From the NCBI RefSeq assembly GCF_030272615.1, contig NC_081415.1, positions 376,913,392 through 376,977,391 on the forward strand: a stretch of DNA of 64,000 nucleotides, in the 5' to 3' direction. The DNA is from Cryptomeria japonica (Eukaryota > Streptophyta > Pinopsida > Cupressales > Cupressaceae). The notes below the pieces were generated by a model, which was not told the origin of the DNA, made no database searches, and was given only the letters and a program-made list of their open reading frames with translations. Position numbers and translations under genes: made by a program. Positions 44,421 to 55,274 of the stretch are shown here, piece by piece; the stretch's first letter is position 1; every line of letters starts with the position of its first letter.

Positions 44421-44942
44421 AATACAAATAATAATCCTCTTTTCAAATCCACCTAATTGAATCCTTGCTACCCAAGTAAAACTTAGTTTTGTCTATGACC
44501 ACTAGTCTATAATCTTTCTAAATTTGGGGAGCCAAGCTAAAAGGAGAAACTCAAGATGAGTTCGGTGGTGAGGGACACATTTTTAAGATCAGGAAACAAG
44601 TTAGCGAATAGATAAGAATCATTAAAGTTCGGAAAATCTCAACTTGAAATATCTCCATAAAATACCTAAGGTGCCTTGGGCAAACATACTTATAGAATAT
44701 TTCAAGGATGTCACCTTCTAGTCAACATGGAGAGACATTGAGGGCAGTGTACATACCATCTACAAAATACATACGAGGGAGGAGTAAGAGAAAGTTATGA
44801 ACTTTGCAAATCCCCAACTTTAGATTACCTTGTCAAAAGTTAAAGTTCAAATGGTAAGGTAACCACAAAAAGAACTAAGGATTACTAAACTTCAAGGGGT
44901 AGTGTTGGAGCCCTCATACCAAAAAGGATTTAGTTAAAATCA

Positions 44943-44990
44943 TTGCTTGAGGACAAGCAATTTTGGGAGGGGAGGATTGTCATGACCCCA
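44943..44990 (+). promoter_or_regulatory. polypurine tract and LTR-like start, first of two
   Basis: The hairpin TTGCTTG-AGGA-CAAGCAA (44943-44960) is followed by TTTTGGGAGGGGAGGA and then TGTCATGACCCC at 44978. A purine tract next to TGTCATG is the typical 3' end of the internal region of a plant gypsy-type element. No matching 5' LTR was found. Confidence 0.55.
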
Positions 44991-45448
44991 GTTTAAAACC
45001 CTAATCATGTCAACTAAATATCTCAATTTTGTGAAGTCTTTGGAGAGACAAAATTGCAATAATGAATAAGAAGATCGTACAACAATCATATAAGCGTTGC
45101 ATGGTATCTAGAGAGTTGAAGTAATAAGCCAATATTAAAGGAGTCACTAAGCAAAAGAGAACTCAATTGATCAAGAAAGTAGTACCATTGGTAACTAAAG
45201 AAGACACATGTAACATTAAGACGTAAGACATAGATAACATCCCTGATAGAGCAATTGCTGATAAGCGATCAATAATAAAACATCGACTGATGCCAACTAA
45301 CAACAATCAAGTAAGAGGCATTTGATATCACTGCAACCAGATCATCGATTTGGAAATTTATTTATCTCTTATCCTTAATTAGATCGGCTCATCTAGAGAA
45401 GATGCTACATAGGAGGGGAAAGAGATTATGTCCCATCCAAATCTTAAT

Positions 45449-45486
45449 TTGCTTGAGGACAAGCAAATTCGGGACGGGCGCCATGC
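45449..45486 (+). promoter_or_regulatory. polypurine tract and LTR start, second of two
   Basis: The same hairpin (TTGCTTG-AGGA-CAAGCAA, 45449-45466) is followed by ATTCGGGACGGGCG and then CCATGCCTAATC, the start of the 3' LTR that pairs with 40121. The repeated hairpin-plus-purine layout 506 bases after the first suggests a duplicated 3' end. Confidence 0.55.
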
Positions 45487-46019
45487 CTAATCTGTGTATA
45501 ATAAAAACCAAATATAATAGGAATCATAAATTACTCAAATCCTAATCCATAATTCTTTTGTGTACATACATAATTACGTTTGATGATCTCTATTTTATTA
45601 TATCTCACAATTTATTTATAAGAATTATCTTGATTATATTTAATTATGCCGAGAGGCATCTACAATGACATACAAATATCTGTAAACAAAAAATTGATTT
45701 TGAATAAATTTGACGTGTAGATGACAAGTAAATGCATGCATGTTTCAGTTTCTCTATAAGTATTATTTTATTACTTTGAATAAATTAGAATCATTGCCAC
45801 TTGCCTCTAAGTATATGAAACTGTTACATCTTTAATGAGAGGGAAGGAGTGCAACATTATTCAGCTCCATGTCTTTCTTGACAACTACTAAACATGCAAG
45901 ACAATTATGTGATATCTCTCGTCATTATTTTACGTATATTTTTTTAGAGTAAAGTATACTAGTCAATATACAAATGAATATTTTACACTAAAAATGAATA
46001 TTAACAAATGAGGCATTGC

Positions 46020-46408
46020 TAGTACAAAGGAGTAATCAAGGGAAAGAAGTGAAACATATCAAGACGAAAGAGTTTCCACACAAGACAAGAAGAATGCAAG
46101 TGATCAAGATAGTGAATCAAAGTTAGAAAATCATGCAATGTCATCCACCATCATTTCATTCATTGATTGAGCTTGGAAATGTTGAGTATCAAGAGATATG
46201 CCTCATTCATTTTACAATCACAACTTGTGATGAGTAACAAAGATGAGGCATCCAAATTCATTACTTATCCAATCACATCAAATCAAGATGAGGCATCCAA
46301 ATTCAGTGAACTCAACTCATCCATCAAAGAAGATAACTACCACATCGATACGAAGTTCGATGCACCTACTGCCATCATCTATTGTTCAATTATTCACGGA
46401 AGGACTTG
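46020..46408 (+). pseudogene. 3' remnant of an element preceding LTR copy 3
   Basis: A 100-codon open frame (46167-46469) runs into LTR copy 3. Its first part contains a short internal repeat, DEASKF(I/S), encoded by two copies of an AAGATGAGGCATCCAAATTC-type sequence near 46240 and 46287. No similarity to a known domain was seen. By position it could be the end of a large ORF like copy B, but the sequences do not visibly match. The remnant joins the truncated LTR at about 46015. Confidence 0.35.
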
Positions 46409-47382
46409 TGTTCCATCAAATGTAATTTTGTCATTGGTCAAAGTATTAAATGCTTTGCAGTGGGTGTAACAAACCCTAATTAGGGTTTTCTATCTTTCAA
46501 TCTTGGCCATTGATTGTGAATCATTCTGAGCCACTCTATTGTAATGAGAGCACTATATAAGGCTCCACTCTTTCATTTGTAAAGGGTGAACGGTGAGTAG
46601 TCAATAGTAGTAGATCAATAGTTCGATAGCAAATAGCTAGAGTAGAGAAGGAAGAGAAGGCAAAGATTGTTGCCAAAACATTGTTGCAAAAGGCATGTAA
46701 ACTTCATTGAAGACATGGTGAAATTCATATGTTGATTCAACAATTTGCATGGTCTCTACTTCTCATTTGATTTTCACATTGTTTAGATGAATGGAAGAAC
46801 TTTGTGTATGATCAATGGTGAAATTCATACATCCATACTACTAACACTTTGCTGATTGTAAAGTGCCTTGCGTAGTCAACTAGATCCATCTTAGCCAAGC
46901 TTAACTTCAATTGTTACTTCCTCATTGATTTGCATCAACTTGATGGTGCTATGCTTGTGGTGGTGATTTGAAAATCATAAAGATATCCTTAGAAGATCGC
47001 ACTAGCCTTGTGGAGATGTTCGCTGCATGTTAAGGCAAAACTTAGTTGAGTTTCATCAAAGATTGTCCATTGCTCTCACATTCCTAGAGATATATTAGCT
47101 TCCTAAACCTTATCTTTTTTTCCTTTTTTCAAATCAAGTGAAATTCTACGTTCCAGTGATATTCAAAACATTCAAGCATTAGTGTAAGTCCACCTTGTGA
47201 TTCCAACAATATCACATCATATGCAATTGAGTCTATCCAAGAGCACGTCAAGACCTGACATTTGAGAACCTTGGAGTCGTCCCACTTGATCACTCAGCTT
47301 AACATTTGTGAGTCTTTGTTCAAGAGAGGATAGAATACTTAGTATTTTATTCTGTGTTGCATAGTGCGTAAAAACACCATCA
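46409..47382 (+). repeat. LTR copy 3 of the 0.9-kb LTR family
   Basis: Starts TGTTCCATCAAATG and ends ACACCATCA. It has the palindrome AAACCCTAATTAGGGTTT at 46471-46488, TATATAA at 46554-46560, and GAGAGGATAGAATAC near 47325, as in copies 1 and 2. No second LTR of the same insertion is present downstream, so it is a truncated or recombined copy. Confidence 0.7.
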
Positions 47383-47389
47383 ATAGGTA

Positions 47390-48465
47390 TGATGTCAAAT
47401 TCTCTTGGTTTTATATATAGGACATCTTTTTCGGGTTTGCTAGATAGTACTTTTGAATTTTGTCAAGCTTCCAAGATAATTTTATCAAGTTTGCCTACAT
47501 TATGTGTGATTGCTAGTAGCTTGGTTCTCAGTTTCTTTTGTGGTTAAGCTTCTGTTGGATTAATCTTTTTGGGTGGTTGTTCTTGTTGCTTGACTGCTGT
47601 ATCACCTTTTTCTATTGGTTTGGTGGATTGTTTGTTTCTTTTATACTGACTCTTTTTAGTACATGCTTCCTTGTTGAATGGTTAAAGGTCTGCATTGTCA
47701 CTAGAAATGTAACATACATTGAGGGTTTTAACAATCCTATGTGTCATCATAAGTCATTGAGGCCTTTGGCCTTTTCTGGTATTGTGGATGAAAAATATCG
47801 ATTTGATTTTTCTGTGTTAAAACCGAGGTTCACAGAGGTTGATTATGGTTGGGAATGGGCTGTTGGTATGTTAGAAGTCTCACATTAGCTGGTTAGCTGG
47901 TGCAAGTGTTATGTTCTTGTGCCTCCCAGGTTTTCTTTTCCTATTGGTAGGTTGATTGTCTTTCATAGATAAATGCCTTTAGATCAAAAACTGCTACGAT
48001 AGAAATATGACCAAGCAAAGTGTAGTAAATCTTTTTGTGCTTTATTTAAGTGCCTATAATTTTATTGGGGCTAATGGAACTGGTTTGCATCATACCATGT
48101 AGGTGGAGGTTGGGCATTATAAGTGGTGAGAGTGCTCTTATTTTGTCAAATGAGCATGCTTTCTTGAGGATAGTAATGGGGCTGTTTGATGCGTGATTTG
48201 ATGTGCTTGCAGCCCGGGTATCTTCTTGGGCATAAATATATGGATTCTTCTAGTTGGTGTAGGATTAATTAAATTGTGTGGTGTGTTAGGCTTCTTGTGT
48301 GATTTGGGTTTTGTCTTTACTGCCCTTGGTAATTGTAATGTGACTCAAACTTGTCTTGCCTTTTAGCTTGCTTCATGGCCTTTTCAAGTGTATGTGGGTT
48401 GAATTCAAGTACTTATTGTAATTTGGGGTGAAGAACAATTTAATGTTTCTTTCAAGGTTGAAAAA
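47390..48465. other. intronic DNA, one unexplained open frame
   Basis: A 116-codon plus-strand frame (47538-47888) begins with a very hydrophobic Phe/Leu/Trp-rich stretch and ends in ordinary-looking sequence. I recognise no family, and the T-rich composition explains the hydrophobic part. Otherwise nothing was identified. Confidence 0.35.
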
Positions 48466-48469
48466 CCCT

Positions 48470-48735
48470 GCGCGTTTTAGGAAAACTCGCGAGTAATCGC
48501 GAGCCCTAATGGTGCGTGAGTCACTCGTAGAAATACTCGGCGACGAGTTTACATTATAAAACGCCAAAAAATGCAGAAAATCGATGCTAAACCCGGCGCG
48601 AATCACAAAAATCTCGACCCTTAAGTCCAAAAAGGCAAAAATAAAACGCATTTCATTTCCTTCATGCGACGACGGGCGACAGGAGCGCAAAAAGGCTGCG
48701 ATTTTTCCACGGGCAGTTCGTCGCGACTAGGGTTT
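48470..48735. other. CpG-dense patch in AT-rich intron
   Basis: About 265 bases hold more than 20 CpG dinucleotides, including the palindromes ACTCGCGAGT and ATCGCGA. The flanks have almost none. The minus-strand frame 48373-48690 covers it but resembles no known protein. High CpG retention suggests a young insertion, an unmethylated region, or the end of a GC-rich transposon like that at 40155. Confidence 0.5.
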
Positions 48736-49085
48736 CAAACTTTCATCGGTCATCCAAGGAAAAACGACAAACTTAATTGTTCAAGACCTTCAGGTTCTTT
48801 TTAAATAATTTCTTGTTTAAAATCAAAATATGTATATCTCGATTTTTTTTAATTAATAGTATTACACTATTACTGATTAGTGATTACAGTCCGATAAATA
48901 TAGTAATTTGTAGCTTCTTTCAGACTGTATTTGTAATTTGTATAGTTAACTCATAACTGTATAACTATATATATTTATTATTTATAATAGTCTGAATGTC
49001 CAAATATTTTCAACGTTCAGATATTAAATTAAATATTTGGAAACAATTAGTGGGGAATTGGATGTTGTGCCATAATGGGAAGTTT

Positions 49086-49335
49086 GAAATATTTCTATTT
49101 ATGACTTTCCCACAAAGAGAGGAAGGGGAAGTTGAAATATTTCTAATTAATGATTTTCCCACCAAGAGCAAATTTGGAAAGCAAGAGTGGAGTGAGAAAT
49201 TAAATTATTTCTAATTAATGATTTTCCCACCAAGTGCAAATTTGGAAAGTAAGAGTGGAGTGGAAATTTGTAATATTTCTAGCTATTGATTTTCCTACCA
49301 AATTGGCCAAGTACAAGATAAATACAAAGCATATT
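49086..49335 (+). repeat. 47-69-bp tandem repeat, four units
   Basis: Units start near 49086, 49134, 49202 and 49271. They share AATATTTCTAATTAATGATT followed by TTCCCACCAAG, then AATTTGGAAAG and GAGTGGAGTG in the later units. A second short repeat, GTGGACGGAAACCCAT, follows at 49413 and 49445, with a variant at 49477. Confidence 0.8.
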
Positions 49336-49499
49336 TGGGAAAATGGATTTTTACGCCATTTCTACTTCTCAATTTCTTATACTATGAACTTCATGTTCTG
49401 CAAAACTCTTCAGTGGACGGAAACCCATTGGAGATTGGAGGCTTGTGGACGGAAACCCATAAGTTTCAGGTGGATGGTGGACGAAACCCCATTGTTCAC

Positions 49500-52400
49500 A
49501 TAGAGCAACTTCATCCGAAGGTTGCATTGGAGCTTCAAGATTTCATCAGTTTTCTATTATGTGTGTTCAGGGCTTCATTAATATTGTTGCAGTAATTCTA
49601 GATGTGTTTTGAGGGCTTTGCTGCTGTTATTTATCTTGTATCAGATCATATTCTATGTATTTTCCATTTGTAAATCAAACAATATCAGCTTGTGGTATTT
49701 ACAGTGACACTAGTGGTATTGGGTTAAATAGTTTTTGTGGGTTTTGCTTATAAATTGGAGTTTGAATGTATTAATGTTGCTGCTGCAATAATCAGTTTCA
49801 GACCTGATTAAAGGATACACATATCATAAAAATCATTTTCAATAATGTTCTATAAAGTTCCATTTTAACTCAGCCCTTTCTGTGCAACAGTAGCTAACTA
49901 GTTTGGGTGTTTTTGGTGAAGTTTTGTGTAATATTTGTGAATCTATTTTCCAGATCTAAGAGCAATATTAAATTTTTGGTTGGGGACATCACAGACCTAC
50001 AAGGGGATCTAGGCATCCAGAGAACTCAAAAGCCAAGGGTCATCTGGAAGTGATCTTGGCATAGCCACAACCCACCCCAACCTGTGATATCTCATGTGAT
50101 GGGAGGCTAAAGCACTATGCAAACAAGTCAGCAACTCCTCTGATATATATAGCCTTCACAGCTTTTACGTGTCTTCTGATAGAATCTTTTATTCCATACA
50201 TATACATAAACTGTCCTTTGAGAGAATCTCCATTTGGGTAGGACAATTTTTTTAGCCAGGTGAACAACTGTAATTGCATGGACTTTTGCCATTCACTAAT
50301 GGAAAGGGTATTTATAGTGTTGAACTCTATTATGCTTTCCTGGGACTCAGAGAATTCCTTGGATCAAGGGGATCATGTATAGGCCAGACGTGATCATTGT
50401 GTGAGCATATGCTAGAGATGGCAAACTGCAGTGTGAGATCAGAGAGCTACCCGACTGGTTGGAGTTGTAAGTTGGACAAATGTAAGAAACATGATGTCAC
50501 GTTTGAGTCGCGAGTGTCCCTCAAACTGAAAAAAATCACTTGGTATGTTGCACCACCATTCTTTGTCACTCCATATCCTTGAGAACCAAGGAGTAGGTTT
50601 CTTGTATGTGGGCCTCATAATTATGATAAAAAGTTGTCACAGGCTACTCCATATGGTATTTTTGATTTATCACTCTCATCCTCCCCTTCTTGTTCACATT
50701 CAATCATCTACATCCAACCAAATGCAAGGCCATCATTTAGGGTGTAATTGGATTTTTTTTAAAGTATTCCTAATAATTCAAATGAAGGAATTGAAACAGC
50801 CTCACTATCAAATCCCTGGGTTTAATATTCTTGCTGACCATAGCAAACTTTGGAATATAATTTTTTTTGTGCAGCCTTTGATTCATACTTCTTTGTTCTT
50901 AGGTCTCTTGACTGCCCTAAACCCTAAGATTCTCTCTCTTTCCAACAAAGGATTTGTGATTTGCATCATAGCAGCTAGTCTCTCTTCTTGGGTTTTGTGG
51001 TCTCCTATAACATTCCTGTACTCTGCTATTCCCATCTCCTCTTTTCCACTTTTTGATGAGCCGAGTCCAAGAACATAAAGCTTGGCTTGTCTTATTGATA
51101 GTTTCTTTCATTTCTTCTAGTGGGAATTTAATTGCTTCCCTACCAGGAGGGCAATTTCAGAGCTTAAATTTTCCCCCATGGCTGGAGGAGTCACCAATGG
51201 TGATGATCCACAAGGACAAGAGGGTGGCTGAGAGTGGCTTTGCTGCTGCTTTGATCCTAGCCTGATCACTGCTGTAATTGTGTTGTAACCCCTCTGGGAG
51301 AAAATATAATTCTGCACAGGGATTCTGGTAGTGGCTTGATCAGTTGGATGGTGGTCGGACTGAACAACTGATTCCACTCAACTCATTAAAGTTCAGAACA
51401 ATACATTGCAAATGTAAATAATAAGCGCAGAGAACAGAAATCAATTCTATTCATATAATAGAAAACTCATACATAAACCATTTGTAGAAAGATGTCAACA
51501 GTATAATTTTCCCCTTCATAGTTTAAAATTCTGATTAAAACATGCAAATGCACATCTAGCTTGGCTAATGGACACTCTGGAGAACATCCTTGCAATCTGC
51601 ACCCATTAACTCCCTGACAAGCTTCCCTAATTTAACCAACTTTGCTCTTCCAAATTCCAGTAGGCAAGGGCTCCAAAAAGCTCCTTTACTGAGAATCCTA
51701 GTTCCCAGGGCTGCCAAATCCCCTATCTCTTAATCAGATTTTTTTTCTCTTTGTGGGTTTTGCCGCCTTCTGGTGGGAAGATGCATTGAAAACAAGATGT
51801 CAAGTTTTGAGCTGAAACCCAGCTATACAACTGCAGATGGATTAACTAAGCTACATGTTGAATTTGACAAATTGAAGTGTGTCTGAGTGTAATTTAACAC
51901 ATGGTTGTCTCTGGAATCAGCTTGTCAAAATTTCCACAAAATGGCCCCTATACAGGGTTGATGATGGATGATACATAGCATGATCACTACTATGACGCAT
52001 GTTGATTAATGTTGTGCTAGGCATTATCATTGCATGATTAGTGGTCTGCCAGGCATCAACTCTAGATGGTCTTTCTGACGATGTGAAGTCTTCCTGGCTG
52101 GACCATAGTCTGAGGTCTGCTTTAGTATTTCTTTTCTAGTCCACAAGGTGGACTTCAACATCATTTAGCCACAGTGAGATTACAACCATATGGATCAGAT
52201 TGTGTCATTGCATACTTGAAATTTCATGTGAAAAATGACGGTTCAGAGTTTACATGTCTAAGTCCAAGTCGTTATGAGGTAATCTCATGGCGCAAGGGTA
52301 CAAGTTCATTTTCAACCTGATGTCTTGGCAAGAACGTAAGTCAAAGATCCCGATGTTGCCATTGCATTCATCTTGAACATCACGAGTTGTAGCTTGTTGA

Positions 52401-52848
52401 TATGTTGTCACAGCTGCAAAGACAACAAAGATTTTTAACGTGGCCATCATAAAAATATCTCAAAAACAGCCTCTTTTCCCATGTTTCAATAAATTGGATT
52501 CCCATCTGATGTTTTGTCTGCACAAGACTACAAGGGTGGTTTTCAAGAGGCATGATCAAATTGTTTTATCATAGATGCTTGTGCATCAGTGGTCCAAGAA
52601 TATTGCAACTTCATCAATGCTGCTTTCATTATCATCATTGCCTTCTTGGGACCAGCATGCTATGGCATTCCAGTCAACAAATATGACTAGGGACCAAGTG
52701 ATCTTCTAACATAAAATTCAGTGCATGATAAGCGTAAAATAAATAAAGCACTAGGCAAAAAATAAATTGGATTTATACTACGTATCCATATTAACTTATT
52801 AAGTTAATGTTTGCTCATTCTTATTTTTCATCTTGACTAGCTTTATTT
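49500..52848. other. intronic DNA without a recognisable gene
   Basis: Several short open frames, none with family resemblance. The 177-codon frame at 50545-51078 is hydrophobic and low in complexity, probably chance. The last 80 bases approach the acceptor at 52930 and are pyrimidine-rich. Confidence 0.4.
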
Positions 52849-52930
52849 TTGTTGATGCCAACTGTGTACAGCACACATTTATATTCCTATTATAAATCTC
52901 CTTATATTGGTTTTCTTTTCATGAATGCAG

Positions 52931-53502
52931 AATGTGATTCCAAATTCTCTGAAACGGCTTATGTTACTGCAAAGGATCCTGTTTTACCAAATGAAAGAGA
53001 AGGTCCACACAATCAATTTGCTATTGCAGTTCGAGAAGCCATATATAACATAAACCCTAGATCCAGTGAAAAGGTTACCAGTAAGATTCTAAAAGCTTGT
53101 GAAACAAGTGATCGAGATTACGTAGGGAAGAAGATAGACAGTGGAGGTTCGCACTTTGACAGGGTGAGGAATAAAGCCGAAATAGATGAACTGGATAGCA
53201 TTGTTCGAATTAAACAAGCTGAGGCACAGATGTTTCAAAGCCGTGCAGATGATGCTCGCAGAGAAGCACAAGGACTTCAACGAATTGCACTTGCAAAAAG
53301 CAATAAGATAGAGGAAGAGTATTCGGGCAAACTTGCAAAACTATGTTTGACTGAAACTGAGGAGAGGAGGAGATTAAAGCTTCAAGAGTTGCACAACCTA
53401 GAAATTGCTCATCGCAACTATTATACCATGAAAATAAGGATGGAAACAGACATCAAAGAGTTACTGATAAAAATGGAAACAACACGACGGCAGTTTTTAT
53501 AG
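52931..53502 (+). CDS. OBE3: OBERON/TITANIA-like PHD-finger protein, last exon
   Basis: This exon encodes the C-terminal 190 residues of the protein begun at 1062. The acceptor is TTTCTTTTCATGAATGCAG at 52930, and the first codon is completed by one base from exon 1. A variable linker of about 85 residues leads into the family's signature coiled coil, from DSIVRIKQAEAQMFQSRADDARREAQGLQ through EEEYSGKLAKLCLTETEERRR to the end, METTRRQFL. In OBERON proteins this region mediates homo- and heterodimerisation, for example between OBE1/2 and OBE3/4 types (established for Arabidopsis). The Arg-rich LCLTETEERRR block and the terminus favour the OBE3/OBE4 branch. The in-frame ATG at 52849 lies before the acceptor and is not thought to start a protein. 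The stop is at 53500-53502. Confidence 0.85.
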
Positions 53503-54665
53503 TTATAACATCACCTTTATAATTTGTTGTCTTCTTGTATGATTATATATATTCAACTACTCTATTTGACTGTGCACTAGCCAACTCACTTTAACTCAAT
53601 GCCAGTGCCAAAGATGGAGTGGAACATTATTTGTTGCCTAATCAAATTGAAGATATTTGAATTACTGCATCTTTGTATAAAATTGTATGTGAGAATATAT
53701 TCTCGGACATCTCACTAAGCCATATGTTAGAGCAATTCAAACTTGTACTTTGGCCTTTCTTGGTGTCACGCAGGACCTACGTGATGAATACATATTTTAC
53801 AGGTTATTTTTAATGTATATTAGCGAGCAGCTTAACCTTCTTGGCTTAAATATGACGACATCTACACTATTTACTTTCTATTGGCTACAGGACTTCTCTA
53901 TTCCTTTTTTATCATGTATATCAAATATGGGTCGTGCATATATTGTGAGCGTTATAAAAGTGCAAGTTATCCTGGGTGTGGGGGTTATGTTTTCCCAATC
54001 ATCTTTAACTTATTATTAGTTAATGTAGGAAGCAGAAAATGCATTGTGTTAGTTAAAGTAGAAAGCAGAATATGCACTAACATTCACAGAGATGAACTCG
54101 CTAAATACCATTAATCCTTCCCATTCCCAGCTTTTCATCATAATAGTTTTCTTATGTTATTCATCCTTTAATCTTTATCGAACAAGAGGCAGGGAATCAA
54201 GCATGCCTACTTTCGTAAGCAGAACGCTCAAAATTTAGTATTTCTTTAGTAACTGAGAATTGTAATAAGTGAAGTAATACAACGTAATTAGATCTAAAAT
54301 TGTAACCAACAAAACATACATCCACTAGAATATAATCAACAAGGTTATTAGGAGATGGGGGGTACTTCGAGATTTTGGAGGCGGGTATTGGTACGGCAAA
54401 TTGTACACTTGGAGATGGCAAATTTTTAAAATATAATTTTATAATTTTCAGAAAAAATCATACATAGAACTTTGAAAACAAGAACAGTGGCAAAGTTTAA
54501 CAAGTCAAATACACAAATGTTAAATGTCAATTGTGTCAAAGAGTTCAAAACTCACACTACATATTTGATATTTAACATTAGATTATAATTACATGTTAAA
54601 ATCCAAAAATATTGATAGTTTGATGGTGATACACAAACGAAAAACAAAAATCAGAAATCTATCAT
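53503..54665. other. 3' flank of the host gene
   Basis: This presumably contains the 3' UTR. No canonical AATAAA stands close to the stop; AT-rich variants occur near 53640-53690. At 54345-54420 a stretch with GGTACTTCGAG, GGCGGGTATTGGTACGG and GGAGATGGCAAATTTT may be the subterminal end of the hAT element whose transposase relic follows. No other gene was seen. Confidence 0.45.
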
Positions 54666-55274
54666 CTACTCTGCTATGTTTGGATCATCCATGTCAAGGT
54701 CCTCAGCTAGGATGGTCTCCAGATAGTCATCACTAACTTAGATTCATTTGATGGTAGTAGAATTGGGGGCAATTCATTAGGCCATTTGGTTCAATTGCTT
54801 CATCTCCTATGGCTGCAACTTCTCAATCAAGTGCAATTTGGTCCCATTTTGTTGAAGGACCCTCCATGTCTCGAGTATCAACGTGAGAGAAGACAAAGTG
54901 AGCTATGAATGTAGATCAAGTTCTCTACTTTCTTTGACCCTAATCGGTTCCTCTTTTGTGAATGAATAAAACCACATGTACTCCAATTTCTCACAAGATG
55001 AATATCTACCTATTTGTGAGAGCAATTTGATTGCAAATGTTTGCAATTCAAGGCAAATTGCAAATGATTGCAATTCAGGGGCTTCACCTTCATGGTTCCA
55101 TCACCACTCTGAAGCATTTTTCTTTGCTTGAATATCATATAAAGCTTCCACTAAAGAAAAATCACTTTGGCCACATGGAAACTTATTCCATTGACTCCTT
55201 ATAATTGAGACATCCTCACCTTGACCATAAATATTTTTTATTGCAGCCCAAAATCCCTTCATCTCTATCCTCAT
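54666..55274 (-). pseudogene. hAT transposase C-terminal relic
   Basis: One minus-strand frame reads through MRIEMKGFWAAIKNIYGQ, then ...NHEGEAPELQSFAICLELQTFAIKLLSQIGRYSSCEKLEYMWF, and ends ETILAEDLDMDDPNIAE before a stop at 54666. The W..hEGEAPELQ..AI.LLSQ..SSCE block matches the C-terminal dimerisation region of plant hAT transposases, which cut and paste DNA with 8-bp target duplications. Several internal stops (for example after KKNASEW) show it is dead, and the N-terminal zinc finger and catalytic core are missing. It lies between the host gene and the minus-strand gypsy element and is read away from the host gene. Confidence 0.65.

Larger units (their letters stand above)
40109..46020 (+). 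mobile_element. non-coding LTR retrotransposon with insertions
   Basis: Sister LTR segments start near 40121 and 45487 (CTAATCT(A/G)TGTATAATAAA). They agree through ATAGGAATCATAAATT, TTCTTTTGTGTACAT and GATTATATTTAAT, then CAATATACAAATGAATATT. The left copy holds a hAT-like insert (40155-41227). The right copy has about 310 extra bases (45645-45957) and is cut off near 46015. The primer-binding site TGGTATCAGAGC is at 42785-42796. The internal region has no gag or pol, only a long degenerate repeat and non-coding DNA. Exact outer ends are uncertain. Confidence 0.65.
3724..52930 (+). other. candidate 49-kb intron of the OBERON-like gene
   Basis: The sequence between donor 3724 (GTAAGC) and acceptor 52930 (pyrimidine-rich stretch, then ATGCAG) is about 49.2 kb. 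The donor leaves one base of a codon and the acceptor supplies two, so the join keeps the frame. The same holds for the alternative donor at 3817. The two flanking exons are complementary parts of one protein family: PHD finger upstream, coiled coil downstream. No other exon-like OBERON sequence was seen between them. The interval is filled with retrotransposon remains on both strands. A transcript would be decisive. Confidence 0.75.

Noticed and set aside
47538-47888. 116-residue membrane protein
   Set aside because: The hydrophobic start follows from T-rich DNA. There is no similarity, no promoter, and it lies within a repeat-filled intron.
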